DNA from: Betaproteobacteria bacterium
GTDB taxonomy: Bacteria; Pseudomonadota; Gammaproteobacteria; Burkholderiales; SG8-39
Direction of reading: 5' to 3'
Assembly: GCA_007280315.1 (NCBI GenBank)
Contig: QYQC01000044.1
Coordinates: 1-12,537 of the forward strand
Length of the DNA: 12,537 bases
The position numbers were made by a program, and so were the translations under genes. Positions 5,703-12,537 of this stretch are shown here, piece by piece. The first letter of the stretch is position 1, and the number at the start of each line of letters is the position of its first letter. The notes below the pieces were generated by a model that had not been told where the DNA came from, made no database searches, and saw only the letters and a list, made by a program, of their open reading frames with translations.

Positions 5703-6290
5703 CTAGAGAGAACCTTTGGTCGAAGGCACGACGCCGGCAGAACGAGGGTCGGGCTCGGCCGCCATGCGCAGCGCGCGCCCGAAAGCCTTGAACACCGTCT
5801 CACACTGATGGTGGGCATTGTCGCCGCGCAAGCTGTCAATGTGAAGCGTCACCTGGGCGTGATTGACAAAGCCCTGGAAAAATTCATGTGCCAGATCGAC
5901 GTCGAACTCGCCGATCCAGGCGCGGCTGAACTTGAGCTGATACACCAATCCCGGACGTCCTGAAAAATCGATCACCACCCGCGACAGCGCTTCGTCCAGC
6001 GGCACATAGGCGTGGCCGTAGCGGCGCAGCCCGCGCTTGTCGCCGACCGCAGCGGCCACCGCCTGACCCAGACAGATGCCGATGTCTTCGACCGTGTGGT
6101 GGGCGTCGATGTGCAGATCGCCCTTGGCCGCGATCTCCAGGTCGATCATGCCGTGGCGCGCAACCTGATCCAGCATATGATCGAGAAACGCTATTCCGGT
6201 GGCCAATTTGGCCGAGCCGGAACCGTCCAGATTCAGGCTGACGCTGATCTGGGTTTCGCTGGTGTTACGGGTGACCGAGGCAGTGCGCAT
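5703..6290 (-). CDS. hisB: Imidazoleglycerol-phosphate dehydratase HisB (monofunctional)
   Basis: HisB dehydrates imidazole-glycerol phosphate to imidazole-acetol phosphate, using a bound Mn2+ pair. The 195-residue protein is the dehydratase domain alone; the N-terminal histidinol-phosphatase domain of the E. coli bifunctional enzyme is absent. Metal-ligand motifs are visible: FLDHML with H38, RHG with H46, HHTVED at 64-69, LDEALSR around E100, GFVNHA with H144, and NAHHQCE at 159-164. The ATG at 6288-6290 gives MRTASVTRNTSET and has no strong Shine-Dalgarno. Gaps of 80 nt to hisC and 19 nt to hisH contain no obvious features. Confidence 0.97.
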   Translation of the reverse strand: MRTASVTRNTSETQISVSLNLDGSGSAKLATGIAFLDHMLDQVARHGMIDLEIAAKGDLHIDAHHTVEDIGICLGQAVAAAVGDKRGLRRYGHAYVPLDEALSRVVIDFSGRPGLVYQLKFSRAWIGEFDVDLAHEFFQGFVNHAQVTLHIDSLRGDNAHHQCETVFKAFGRALRMAAEPDPRSAGVVPSTKGSL

Positions 6291-6370
6291 GAATTATCAG
6301 CCGGGGGATCGCCGGAATAGTTTGCATTCTAACCCAGCGCGACAGTCGGGCAAACCCGCTCTCGTCCGTT

Positions 6371-7432
6371 CTAGGCCAGACTGGCCCCCAGGGCTGTGAT
6401 CAGCGCCGCACACTGCGCATCGGTTCCGACGGTGATGCGCAGGTACTGCGCGATGCGCGGCGGATCGCTGAAGTGGCGCACGATGACGCTGCGCTCGCGC
6501 AGTCTCGCGGCCAGTTCGGCGCCACCATGCCGGGGATGCCGCGCGAAAACAAAATTGGCGGCCGAAGGCAGCACCTCAAAGCCCAGCGTCGCAAGATCGC
6601 GCACCAGGCGGGTGCGCGTGGCGATCACCCTGGCGCAGGTCTGCTCGAAGTAGACGCGGTCCTCCATCGCGGCGGCCGCCCCGGCCGCGGCGAAACGGTC
6701 GAGCGGATAGGAGTTGAAACTGTCCTTTACCCGGCGAAGCGCCTCGATCAGGTCGGCATTTCCAAGCGCATACCCAACGCGCAGCCCGGCGAGCGACCGG
6801 GATTTCGACAGCGTATGCGCGACGACGAGCTGCGGATAGTGCTCGATCAGTCCCACCGCCGATTCGGCGCCGAAGTCCACATAAGCCTCGTCGACCACCA
6901 CCACGGATTCCGCGTTTGCGCGCAGCAGGCGTTCGATCTCGGACAACGCCAAGGGCCGGCCGGTAGGGGCATTCGGATTGGGAAAAATAATGCCGCCGTT
7001 CGGCATGAAATAGTCATCGACCCTGATCTCGAACGACGCCGTAAGCGGCACCCGCCTGTAGGCGATGCCGTAGAGCCCGCAGTACACGGGATAAAAGCTA
7101 TAGGTGATGTCCGGAAACAGCACCGGTTGTTCGTGCTTGAGCAGCGCGAGGAAAACGTGCGCCAGCACCTCGTCCGAACCGTTGCCGACAAACACCTGAG
7201 CGGGCTTGAGTCCATGAAATTTCGCGATTGAATGTTTAAGGCTGTCGCTGTTGGGGTCAGGATAGAGCCGCAGCGTATCGCCGACCTCGGCTCGCAACGC
7301 CTCGAGCGCGCGCGGGCTGGGCCCATAGGGACATTCGTTGGTATTGAGCTTGATGAGATCAGGCAGCTTGGGCTGTTCGCCCGGCACGTAGGGCGTCAAT
7401 CCTTCCACGACGCTGCTCCAGTAGCGGCTCAC
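6371..7432 (-). CDS. hisC: Histidinol-phosphate aminotransferase HisC
   Basis: HisC transfers the amino group of glutamate to imidazole-acetol phosphate, giving histidinol phosphate. It is a fold-type I PLP enzyme of 353 residues. Motifs are PGEQPK with LNTNECPYGPSP at 29-40, GNGSDEVL, NPNAPTG at 152-158, DEAYVDF at 181-187, the PLP lysine K210 in HTLSKSRSLAGLRVGYALG, and the substrate-binding arginine R332 in YLRITVG. The start chosen is GTG at 7430-7432 (MSRYWSSVVEGLTPYVPGEQ), which matches relatives. It has GAAGG 7 nt upstream and a 10-nt gap after hisD; upstream extension would run into hisD and add an unconserved Arg/Ala-rich leader. Confidence 0.95.
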   Translation of the reverse strand: MSRYWSSVVEGLTPYVPGEQPKLPDLIKLNTNECPYGPSPRALEALRAEVGDTLRLYPDPNSDSLKHSIAKFHGLKPAQVFVGNGSDEVLAHVFLALLKHEQPVLFPDITYSFYPVYCGLYGIAYRRVPLTASFEIRVDDYFMPNGGIIFPNPNAPTGRPLALSEIERLLRANAESVVVVDEAYVDFGAESAVGLIEHYPQLVVAHTLSKSRSLAGLRVGYALGNADLIEALRRVKDSFNSYPLDRFAAAGAAAAMEDRVYFEQTCARVIATRTRLVRDLATLGFEVLPSAANFVFARHPRHGGAELAARLRERSVIVRHFSDPPRIAQYLRITVGTDAQCAALITALGASLA

Positions 7433-7439
7433 AGGCGCA

Positions 7440-7444
7440 CCTTC
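7440..7444 (-). promoter_or_regulatory. Ribosome binding site that supports the GTG start of hisC
   Basis: GAAGG on the minus strand, 7 nt before the GTG at 7432-7430. It overlaps the hisD stop codon (TGA, 7445-7443), which fits coupled translation of hisD and hisC. Confidence 0.65.
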
Positions 7445-8747
7445 AGGGGCGGCGCAGGCGGTATTGCGCCGAGCGCGCATGCGCCGCAAGGCCCTCGCCC
7501 TCGGCCAGAGTGGCGGCGATGCGCCCCAGTGTCTGCGCGCCCGCTCTGGAAACCTCGATCAGGCTGGAGCGCTTCTGAAAATCGTACACCCCCAAGGGGG
7601 AGGAAAAGCGCGCGCTGCGCGAGGTCGGCAGCACGTGGTTGGGGCCGGCACAATAATCGCCGATCGCCTCGGAACTGTAGCCTCCAACGAAAATGGCGCC
7701 CGCGTGGCGTATCCGCTCGACGAGTTCCTGCGGCGCGGCCACCGCCAGTTCCAGATGCTCGGGCGCAATCCGGTTGGCAATGGCGCACGCCTCCTCCAGG
7801 TCGCGCACCTCGATCAGCGCGCCGCGCGCCTTGAGCGAAGCGGCGATCACCTGGCGCCGCGGCATTTGCGGCAACAACTTGGCCATGCTCGCGGCCACCG
7901 CGTCGATAAACGCGGTGTCCGGGCTAAGCAATATCGCCTGCGCCACTTCGTCGTGCTCGGCTTGCGAAAACAGATCCATCGCGATCCAATCCGGATCGAC
8001 GGAGCCGTCGCAAATTACCAGAATCTCCGACGGGCCGGCCACCATGTCGATGCCGACCACGCCGAACACACGCCGTTTGGCCGCGGCAACGTAAGCGTTG
8101 CCCGGGCCGACGATCTTGTCCACCTGGGCGATGGTTTGTGTGCCGTAGGCAAGCGCGCCAACCGCCTGCGCGCCACCGATGGTGAATACCCGGTCGACGC
8201 CGGCAATGGCCGCCGCTGCCATTACCAGCTGGTTCTTTTCTCCGCGCGGGGTCGGCACCACCATCACCAGTTCGGCCACGCCGGCCACTTTCGCCGGCAG
8301 TGCGTTCATCAGCACCGACGACGGATAGGCCGCCTTGCCCCCCGGCACGTACAGCCCGACGCGATCGACCGGCGTCACCTTTTGGCCCAGCACGGTGCCG
8401 TCGGCCTCGGTGTATTGCCAGGACTGCGCCAGCTGTCTTTCGTGGTAGCCGCGCACGCGAGCGGCCGCCTGCTCCAGCGCCCCGCGTTGCGCGCCCGGCA
8501 GCGCATCCCGGGCGCGCGTAAGCATCTCGCGCGGCAGCTCGAGTTCGGCCAGCGTCCCGGCGGTTACGCCGTCAAATTGCGCCGTGTATTCAAGCACTGC
8601 TGCGTCGCCGCGGCGTCTTACCGCTGCGAGGATTTCCGCCACGACCCGGTCCACCGTTTCGTCCTGGGCTGCATCAAACGCGGTGAGGCGCGCAAGCCGT
8701 GCGTCGAAGTCCGCGTCGCGCGTAGACAGGCGTGCGATTTCAGCCAT
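7443..8747 (-). CDS. hisD: Histidinol dehydrogenase HisD
   Basis: HisD oxidises L-histidinol to L-histidine in two NAD-dependent steps, the last reactions of the pathway. The length is 434 residues, equal to the E. coli enzyme. Zinc ligands are seen as Q262 and H265 (DLFSQAEHDE), D364 (AIGDYCAGPNHVLPT) and H423 (AAHARSAQYR). The catalytic pair is E330/H331 in IAPEHLEL. Other hallmarks are VGLYVPGGKAAYPSSVLMNA, GGAQAVGALAYGT, KIVGPGNAYV and DMVAGPSEIL. The start chosen is the ATG at 8745-8747 (MAEIARLSTRDADF), which overlaps the hisG stop by 8 nt. An ATG three codons upstream is possible but has no better ribosome site. Confidence 0.97.
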   Translation of the reverse strand: MAEIARLSTRDADFDARLARLTAFDAAQDETVDRVVAEILAAVRRRGDAAVLEYTAQFDGVTAGTLAELELPREMLTRARDALPGAQRGALEQAAARVRGYHERQLAQSWQYTEADGTVLGQKVTPVDRVGLYVPGGKAAYPSSVLMNALPAKVAGVAELVMVVPTPRGEKNQLVMAAAAIAGVDRVFTIGGAQAVGALAYGTQTIAQVDKIVGPGNAYVAAAKRRVFGVVGIDMVAGPSEILVICDGSVDPDWIAMDLFSQAEHDEVAQAILLSPDTAFIDAVAASMAKLLPQMPRRQVIAASLKARGALIEVRDLEEACAIANRIAPEHLELAVAAPQELVERIRHAGAIFVGGYSSEAIGDYCAGPNHVLPTSRSARFSSPLGVYDFQKRSSLIEVSRAGAQTLGRIAATLAEGEGLAAHARSAQYRLRRP

Positions 8748-9396
8748 TGCCCACATCTTTGGTGGCGGCGGCGAACGCATCGACCAGGGGCTGGATCGCC
8801 GCGCGTTTCAGCTTCAGCGCGGCGACATTGATGATAAGACGCGCGGAAATCGGCGCGACTTCCTCCACGGCGACTAAATAATTGGCCTTCAGCGTATTGC
8901 CGCTGGACACCAGGTCGACAATTGCATCGGCGAGCCCTACAAGCGGCGCAAGCTCCATCGAACCGTAGAGCTTGATCAGATCGACGTGCACGCCCTTGGC
9001 GGCGAAATGCTCGCGCGCCGTTTGCAGATACTTGGTGGCGACGCGCAGCCGCGCGCCCTTCTTCACCGCCTGCGTGTAGTCGAACCCCTCCGGCACCGCC
9101 ACCACCAGCCGGCAGGCGGCGATGCCTAGATCGAGCGGCTGGTACAGCCCTTCACCCCCGTGCTCGAGCAGCACATCCTTGCCGGCGATGCCGATATCCG
9201 CGGCGCCATACTGCACATAGGTCGGGGTGTCGGAAGCGCGCACGATAATCAGGCGCACGCCGGGCCGGCTGGTGGCAATGATCAGCTTGCGCGAGGTCTC
9301 CGGATCGTCGCGCGGCACCACGCCGGCCGCTTTCAGCAGCGGCAGAGTTTCCTCGAAAATTCGGCCCTTGGACAGGGCAATGGTTATTGGGGACAC
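8740..9396 (-). CDS. hisG: ATP phosphoribosyltransferase catalytic subunit HisG, short form
   Basis: HisG joins ATP and PRPP to form phosphoribosyl-ATP, the committed first step of histidine synthesis. At 218 residues it is the short form, which lacks the C-terminal regulatory domain. Short HisG enzymes work as a hetero-octamer with HisZ, a histidyl-tRNA-synthetase-like protein that also conveys histidine feedback. Motifs are ITIALSKGRIFEETLPLL, the GAADIGIAGKDVLLE region, and the PRPP-binding stretch ADAIVDLVSSGNTLKANYL around 157-174. The start is GTG at 9394-9396 with a weak AGG 7 nt upstream. The stop overlaps hisD by 8 nt. The 78-nt gap from murA shows no clear promoter or attenuator. 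Confidence 0.96.
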   Translation of the reverse strand: MSPITIALSKGRIFEETLPLLKAAGVVPRDDPETSRKLIIATSRPGVRLIIVRASDTPTYVQYGAADIGIAGKDVLLEHGGEGLYQPLDLGIAACRLVVAVPEGFDYTQAVKKGARLRVATKYLQTAREHFAAKGVHVDLIKLYGSMELAPLVGLADAIVDLVSSGNTLKANYLVAVEEVAPISARLIINVAALKLKRAAIQPLVDAFAAATKDVGNG

Positions 9397-9474
9397 GATA
9401 ACGCCTGACGGAAACGGGAATTTTACCGCGTTGTGCGCAATGACCTAATGAAGACTGCGCAGGATAAACACGGA

Positions 9475-10728
9475 TCAACCGATGCGTTTGATCCGCGCGC
9501 CGAGCTGCGACAGTTTCTCCTCGATGCACTCGTAGCCGCGATCGAGATGGTAGATGCGCTCGACCACGGTTTCGCCGGTCGCGACCAGTCCGGCGATCAC
9601 CAGGCTGGCCGAGGCCCTCAGATCGGTCGCCATCACCGAGGCGCCGTCAAGTTTGGCTGCGCCCTTGACCACCGCGGTGTTTCCGGAAATCTCGATATTC
9701 GCCCCCAGGCGCTGCAACTCGAGCGCGTGCATGAACCGGTTCTCGAAAATGGTCTCGGTCAATACCGCAGTACCGCGCGCGATGCAATCCAGCGCCATGA
9801 ATTGCGCCTGCATGTCGGTGGGAAAAGCCGGGTAGGGTGCAGTGCGCAGGCTTACGCTCTGCGGCGTCCCGTCCATTTCCAGGGCTATGGAATCGCTCTC
9901 CACGGTTATCCTGGCGCCGGCTTCGCGCAGCTTGTCCAGCACCGCTTCGAGTATGCCGGAACTGGTGTTGCGCAATCGCACCGAGCCGCCGGTGGCCGCC
10001 GCGGCGACGAGAAAGGTGCCGGTTTCTATACGATCGGGCATGATGCGGTGCGCTGCGCCCGAGAGTGCGCTCACGCCCTCGATGGTAATGGTGTCGCTGC
10101 CGGCGCCCTCGATTTTGGCCCCCATTGCCTTGAGGCAGTTCGCCAGATCGACGACTTCGGGTTCGCGCGCCGCATTCTCGATAACGCTGGTGCCCTCGGC
10201 CAGGCACGCCGCCATCATCAGGTTTTCGGTACCGGTCACGGTAACCAGATCGGTGAAGATGCGCGCCCCCTTCAGTCGTTTGGCCCGCGCGATGATGTAG
10301 CCGTGCTCGACATGAATGTCGGCGCCCATCGCCTGCAGCCCCTTGATATGCAGATCCACCGGCCGTTGACCGATGGCGCAGCCGCCCGGCAAAGATACGC
10401 GCGCCTCGCCGCAGCGCGCGAGCAGCGGACCCAGCACCAGAATCGAGGCGCGCATGGTCCTCACCAGTTCGTAGGGTGCAACCGGCGTATGCAGCTTGCC
10501 AGCGTCGAGCTCCAATCCCAGTTTCGCGTCCAGCGACACCGCCACGCCCATGCCGCCGAGCAGACTGAGCAAGGTGGTGACATCGCGCAGGTGCGGCACG
10601 TTGGCGAGCCGCAGCGGCGCGGTTGAAAGCAGCGCCGCACACATGATAGGCAGCGCCGCGTTCTTGGCCCCGGAGATGCTTACCTCGCCCGCCAGCCGCA
10701 CGCCGCCGCGGATCAGAAGTTTATTCAT
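9475..10728 (-). CDS. murA: UDP-N-acetylglucosamine 1-carboxyvinyltransferase MurA
   Basis: MurA transfers enolpyruvate from PEP to UDP-GlcNAc, the first committed step of peptidoglycan synthesis and the target of fosfomycin. The 417-residue protein has K22 in SGAKNAALP, the active-site cysteine C117 in SLPGGCAIGQRPVDLH (the fosfomycin-sensitive Cys form), D305 in YPAFPTDMQAQFM and R397 in LDRGYE. The ATG at 10726-10728 starts MNKLLIRGGVRLAGEVSISG and follows ibaG by 12 nt. The ibaG-murA pair is widely conserved in beta- and gammaproteobacteria. Linkage of murA to hisG, as here, is the betaproteobacterial arrangement. Confidence 0.97.
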   Translation of the reverse strand: MNKLLIRGGVRLAGEVSISGAKNAALPIMCAALLSTAPLRLANVPHLRDVTTLLSLLGGMGVAVSLDAKLGLELDAGKLHTPVAPYELVRTMRASILVLGPLLARCGEARVSLPGGCAIGQRPVDLHIKGLQAMGADIHVEHGYIIARAKRLKGARIFTDLVTVTGTENLMMAACLAEGTSVIENAAREPEVVDLANCLKAMGAKIEGAGSDTITIEGVSALSGAAHRIMPDRIETGTFLVAAAATGGSVRLRNTSSGILEAVLDKLREAGARITVESDSIALEMDGTPQSVSLRTAPYPAFPTDMQAQFMALDCIARGTAVLTETIFENRFMHALELQRLGANIEISGNTAVVKGAAKLDGASVMATDLRASASLVIAGLVATGETVVERIYHLDRGYECIEEKLSQLGARIKRIG

Positions 10729-10740
10729 GAGCGCGCTGGT

Positions 10741-10983
10741 TCAGGCCGGGAGCTCGCGCCATTCTTCCGGGGTAAGCGTCTGCATCGACAGCGCGTGAAC
10801 TTCCTCGCGCATGCGCTCGCCCAGCGCCTGATAGACGCGCTGGTGGCGCTGCACCCGGTTCTTGCCGCGAAACTCGGTCGAAACGATCAGCGCCTGAAAA
10901 TGCTGCCCGTCGCCTGCGAGTTCGACATGCTCGCAGGGCAGGCCGTTTTCGATGTAAGTCTTGACATCCTCTGGAGTAACCAT
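10741..10983 (-). CDS. ibaG: BolA/IbaG family protein
   Basis: An 80-residue BolA-fold protein of the IbaG (YrbA) branch. These proteins team with monothiol glutaredoxins to bind and deliver iron-sulfur clusters, and E. coli ibaG is linked to acid stress. Visible hallmarks are VELAGDGQHFQALIVSTEF, the RVQRHQRVYQALGE helix with the conserved His, and the C-terminal HALSMQTLTPEEW typical of IbaG rather than BolA. Its place directly before murA, as in E. coli, supports the IbaG assignment. The ATG at 10981-10983 has AAAGGA four bases upstream. It lies 9 nt after the ABC permease stop, so it may be co-transcribed with the exporter. Confidence 0.92.
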   Translation of the reverse strand: MVTPEDVKTYIENGLPCEHVELAGDGQHFQALIVSTEFRGKNRVQRHQRVYQALGERMREEVHALSMQTLTPEEWRELPA

Positions 10984-10992
10984 AGCGTCCTT

Positions 10993-11757
10993 TCAAAAGC
11001 GTAGTTTATAACCGCGCCTGAGCAGCGCAAGGGTAACCGCGGTGAACACGAGCAGGTTGGCCAGTGCGACCGCCAGGCTCAGCGCAGGGTCGATATCGGA
11101 CACGCCGAAGAAACCATAACGAAAGCCGTCGATCATGTAAAAAAACGGATTGAAGCGCGACAAATCCTGCCAGAACGCGGGCAGCGAATGGATCGAATAA
11201 AACACCCCGGACAAGAATGTCAGCGGCATGATGAGAAAGCTCTGAAACGCTGCCACCTGGTCGAATTTGTCGGCCCAGATTCCGGCGATCAGCCCCAGCG
11301 TCCCGAGAATAGCACTGCCTGCAAGCGCGAACGCAATTATCCACAGCGGATGTTCGAACGACAACCCGACAAACGCGAGCGATACCAGTAGCACGCCGGC
11401 ACCGACCGCCATGCCGCGCACCACCGAAGCGAGCACGTAGGCCGCAAAAAACTCCCAATGGGACAACGGCGGCAGCAGTACGAAAATAATATTGCCCGTG
11501 ACCTTGGACTGGATCAGGCTGGAAGAACTGTTGGCAAAGGCATTCTGCAGCACCGCCATCATCACCAGACCGGGCACCAGGAATGCCGCGTAAGGCACCT
11601 CGCCGTAGACCGGCGCGCGCCCCTGCATTACATGCGAAAAAATGAGCAGGTAGAGCAGCGTCGTCAGCACCGGCGCTGCGACGGTCTGAAACGCCACTTT
11701 CCAGAAGCGCAGCAGTTCCTTGTACAGCAGAGTGCCAAAGCCGGACAGGGGATTCAA
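10993..11757 (-). CDS. ABC-2 type transporter permease (YadH-like)
   Basis: The 254-residue inner-membrane permease has six hydrophobic segments (roughly residues 23-45, 60-80, 104-132, 136-160, 170-190 and 222-244). The closing motif LSGVFYSIHSLPAFWQDLSR, followed by NPFFYMIDGFRYGFFG, is characteristic of YadH/NodJ-like ABC-2 exporters. It should pair with the ATPase encoded just upstream. The substrate is unknown; relatives export lipids, polysaccharides or drugs. The start is TTG (11755-11757), giving MNPLSGFGTLLYKELLRFWK, with AGGAA 7 nt upstream. No ATG or GTG gives a better N-terminus. A 33-nt gap separates it from the ATPase. Confidence 0.92.
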   Translation of the reverse strand: MNPLSGFGTLLYKELLRFWKVAFQTVAAPVLTTLLYLLIFSHVMQGRAPVYGEVPYAAFLVPGLVMMAVLQNAFANSSSSLIQSKVTGNIIFVLLPPLSHWEFFAAYVLASVVRGMAVGAGVLLVSLAFVGLSFEHPLWIIAFALAGSAILGTLGLIAGIWADKFDQVAAFQSFLIMPLTFLSGVFYSIHSLPAFWQDLSRFNPFFYMIDGFRYGFFGVSDIDPALSLAVALANLLVFTAVTLALLRRGYKLRF

Positions 11758-11764
11758 AGCAAAA

Positions 11765-11769
11765 TTCCT
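11765..11769 (-). promoter_or_regulatory. Ribosome binding site that supports the TTG start of the ABC permease
   Basis: AGGAA on the minus strand with a 7-nt spacer to the TTG at 11757-11755. This fixes a rare start codon for the permease. Confidence 0.65.
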
Positions 11770-11790
11770 GTGTGAATCATGTCGGGGGGT

Positions 11791-12537
11791 CTATCCTTTG
11801 GCGTCACGCATGATCTGCACGAACACATCTTCCAAATCCGGCTGCAGTAATTCCAGTTCCTCAATCTGCGCGCCCGCCTCGCGCACCTGGGCAAGGACGG
11901 ATTCCAGTTCGGCATGGCTGCGCAGGCGCAACGTATGTGTCCCTTCGGCGCTGTCGCGAACCCGCTCCGCCAGGGCCGGCGGCAGCGCCGCGCCGCCTAT
12001 GCGCAGCTTCAGGTACAGGCTGTCCCGGCGATTGATCAGGTTGCTGGTTGTGTCGAGCGCGACGACACGCCCTTGTTTCAGCATGGCGATGCGCGCGCAC
12101 ATCGCCTCGGCTTCCTCCAGATAATGCGTAGTCAGCACGATGGTGTGGCCATCGCGGTTCAAGCCGCGCACAAATTCCCACAGACCCTGGCGCAGTTCAA
12201 CGTCGACGCCGGCGGTGGGTTCGTCGAGCACGATCACCGGCGGCTTGTGCACCAGCGCCTGCGCCACCAATACGCGCCGCTTCATGCCGCCGGACAGCGA
12301 GCGCATATTGGCGCCGGCTTTGCCGGTCAGGTCCAGGTGGTGCATGACTTCATCGATCCAGGCGTCGTTGCGCCCCAGGCCGAAGTATCCGGACTGAAAG
12401 CGCAAGGTTTCGCGCACGCTGAAAAATGGGTCGAACACCAGTTCCTGCGGCACCACGCCGAGTGCCCGGCGCGATTCACGATACTGGGTAACGACGTCGT
12501 GCCCGAGCACGCGCACGCTGCCGCTGTCGGCGCGCGC
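11791..12537 (-). CDS. ABC transporter ATP-binding protein (YadG-like), 5' end missing
   Basis: The gene runs off the right edge. The last 248 codons are present, beginning ...RADSGSVRVLGHDVV, the segment that normally follows Walker A by about 20 residues, so only the N-terminus with Walker A is missing. Seen in order are the Q-loop (LGVVPQELVFDPFFSVRETL), the signature LSGGMKRRVLVAQAL, Walker B VIVLDEPTAGVD, and the H-loop TTHYLEEAEAMCARIA. A C-terminal domain of about 90 residues, found in ABC-2 exporter ATPases (YadG, CcmA/NodI type), follows. It energises the permease encoded 33 nt downstream. GTG at 12514-12516 is only an internal valine, not a start. Confidence 0.93.
   Translation of the reverse strand, partial: ARADSGSVRVLGHDVVTQYRESRRALGVVPQELVFDPFFSVRETLRFQSGYFGLGRNDAWIDEVMHHLDLTGKAGANMRSLSGGMKRRVLVAQALVHKPPVIVLDEPTAGVDVELRQGLWEFVRGLNRDGHTIVLTTHYLEEAEAMCARIAMLKQGRVVALDTTSNLINRRDSLYLKLRIGGAALPPALAERVRDSAEGTHTLRLRSHAELESVLAQVREAGAQIEELELLQPDLEDVFVQIMRDAKG

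Noticed and set aside
5684..5839. Longer HisH with a 52-residue N-terminal extension
   Set aside because: The extra part overlaps hisB in another frame, is not conserved in the family, and has a worse ribosome site than the ATG at 5681-5683.
7464..8831. Plus-strand open frame of 455 codons opposite hisD
   Set aside because: The product is compositionally biased (Arg, His, Gly) without motifs, while the opposite strand encodes a complete HisD with all its ligands.
9433..10626. Plus-strand open frame of 397 codons opposite murA
   Set aside because: Same pattern as the other antisense frames: no domain and biased composition, with murA intact on the minus strand.
1..12537. A defence, secretion or biosynthetic system not yet described
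   Set aside because: Every gene matches a known housekeeping family in a known order. No unexplained open frame or gap over 300 bases remains to host a new system.

Overview
The window is a dense block of housekeeping genes. All 18 recognisable genes lie on the minus strand, so transcription runs from high to low coordinates. The gene order is ABC-2 exporter (ATPase, permease) - ibaG - murA - hisG - hisD - hisC - hisB - hisH - hisA - hisF - hisI - hisE - hinT - tatA - tatB - tatC. It matches the his/tat block I know from betaproteobacteria. The moderately high G+C, the short-form HisG, the monofunctional HisB and the IbaG-MurA pair all fit that class. Family or genus cannot be set from this sequence alone, and nothing here looks like a recently acquired island.

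Right part (about 9475-12537): the 3' part of a YadG-like ABC ATPase runs off the right edge. It is followed by its YadH-like permease, the BolA-family gene ibaG and the peptidoglycan gene murA. Middle part (2476-9396): nine genes cover nearly all of the histidine pathway. HisG and HisI/HisE make and process phosphoribosyl-ATP, HisA isomerises it, HisH/HisF form imidazole-glycerol phosphate and AICAR, and HisB, HisC and HisD finish the route. Two functions expected in such an organism are not in the window: the HisZ partner of short-form HisG, and a histidinol-phosphate phosphatase. Spacing is tight: hisG/hisD overlap by 8 nt, hisI/hisE overlap by 4 nt (ATGA), and most other gaps are 10-100 nt.

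Left part (1-2465): hinT ends the his stretch. Just after its stop lie a perfect 26-bp inverted repeat and a GC-rich terminator-like hairpin. The Tat translocase genes tatA, tatB and tatC follow. A 187-nt gap then leads to the 5' end of a branched-chain amino-acid type substrate-binding protein gene, which runs off the left edge. No gap in the window reaches 300 bases.

The points that stand out are small. HisF carries a tandem 9-codon repeat (three units) inserted beside its second catalytic aspartate. An 82-bp palindromic element lies between hinT and tatA, and its arm may supply the -35 of a tatA promoter. I see no CRISPR array, tRNA, rRNA, transposase, phage gene or plausible new multi-gene system.
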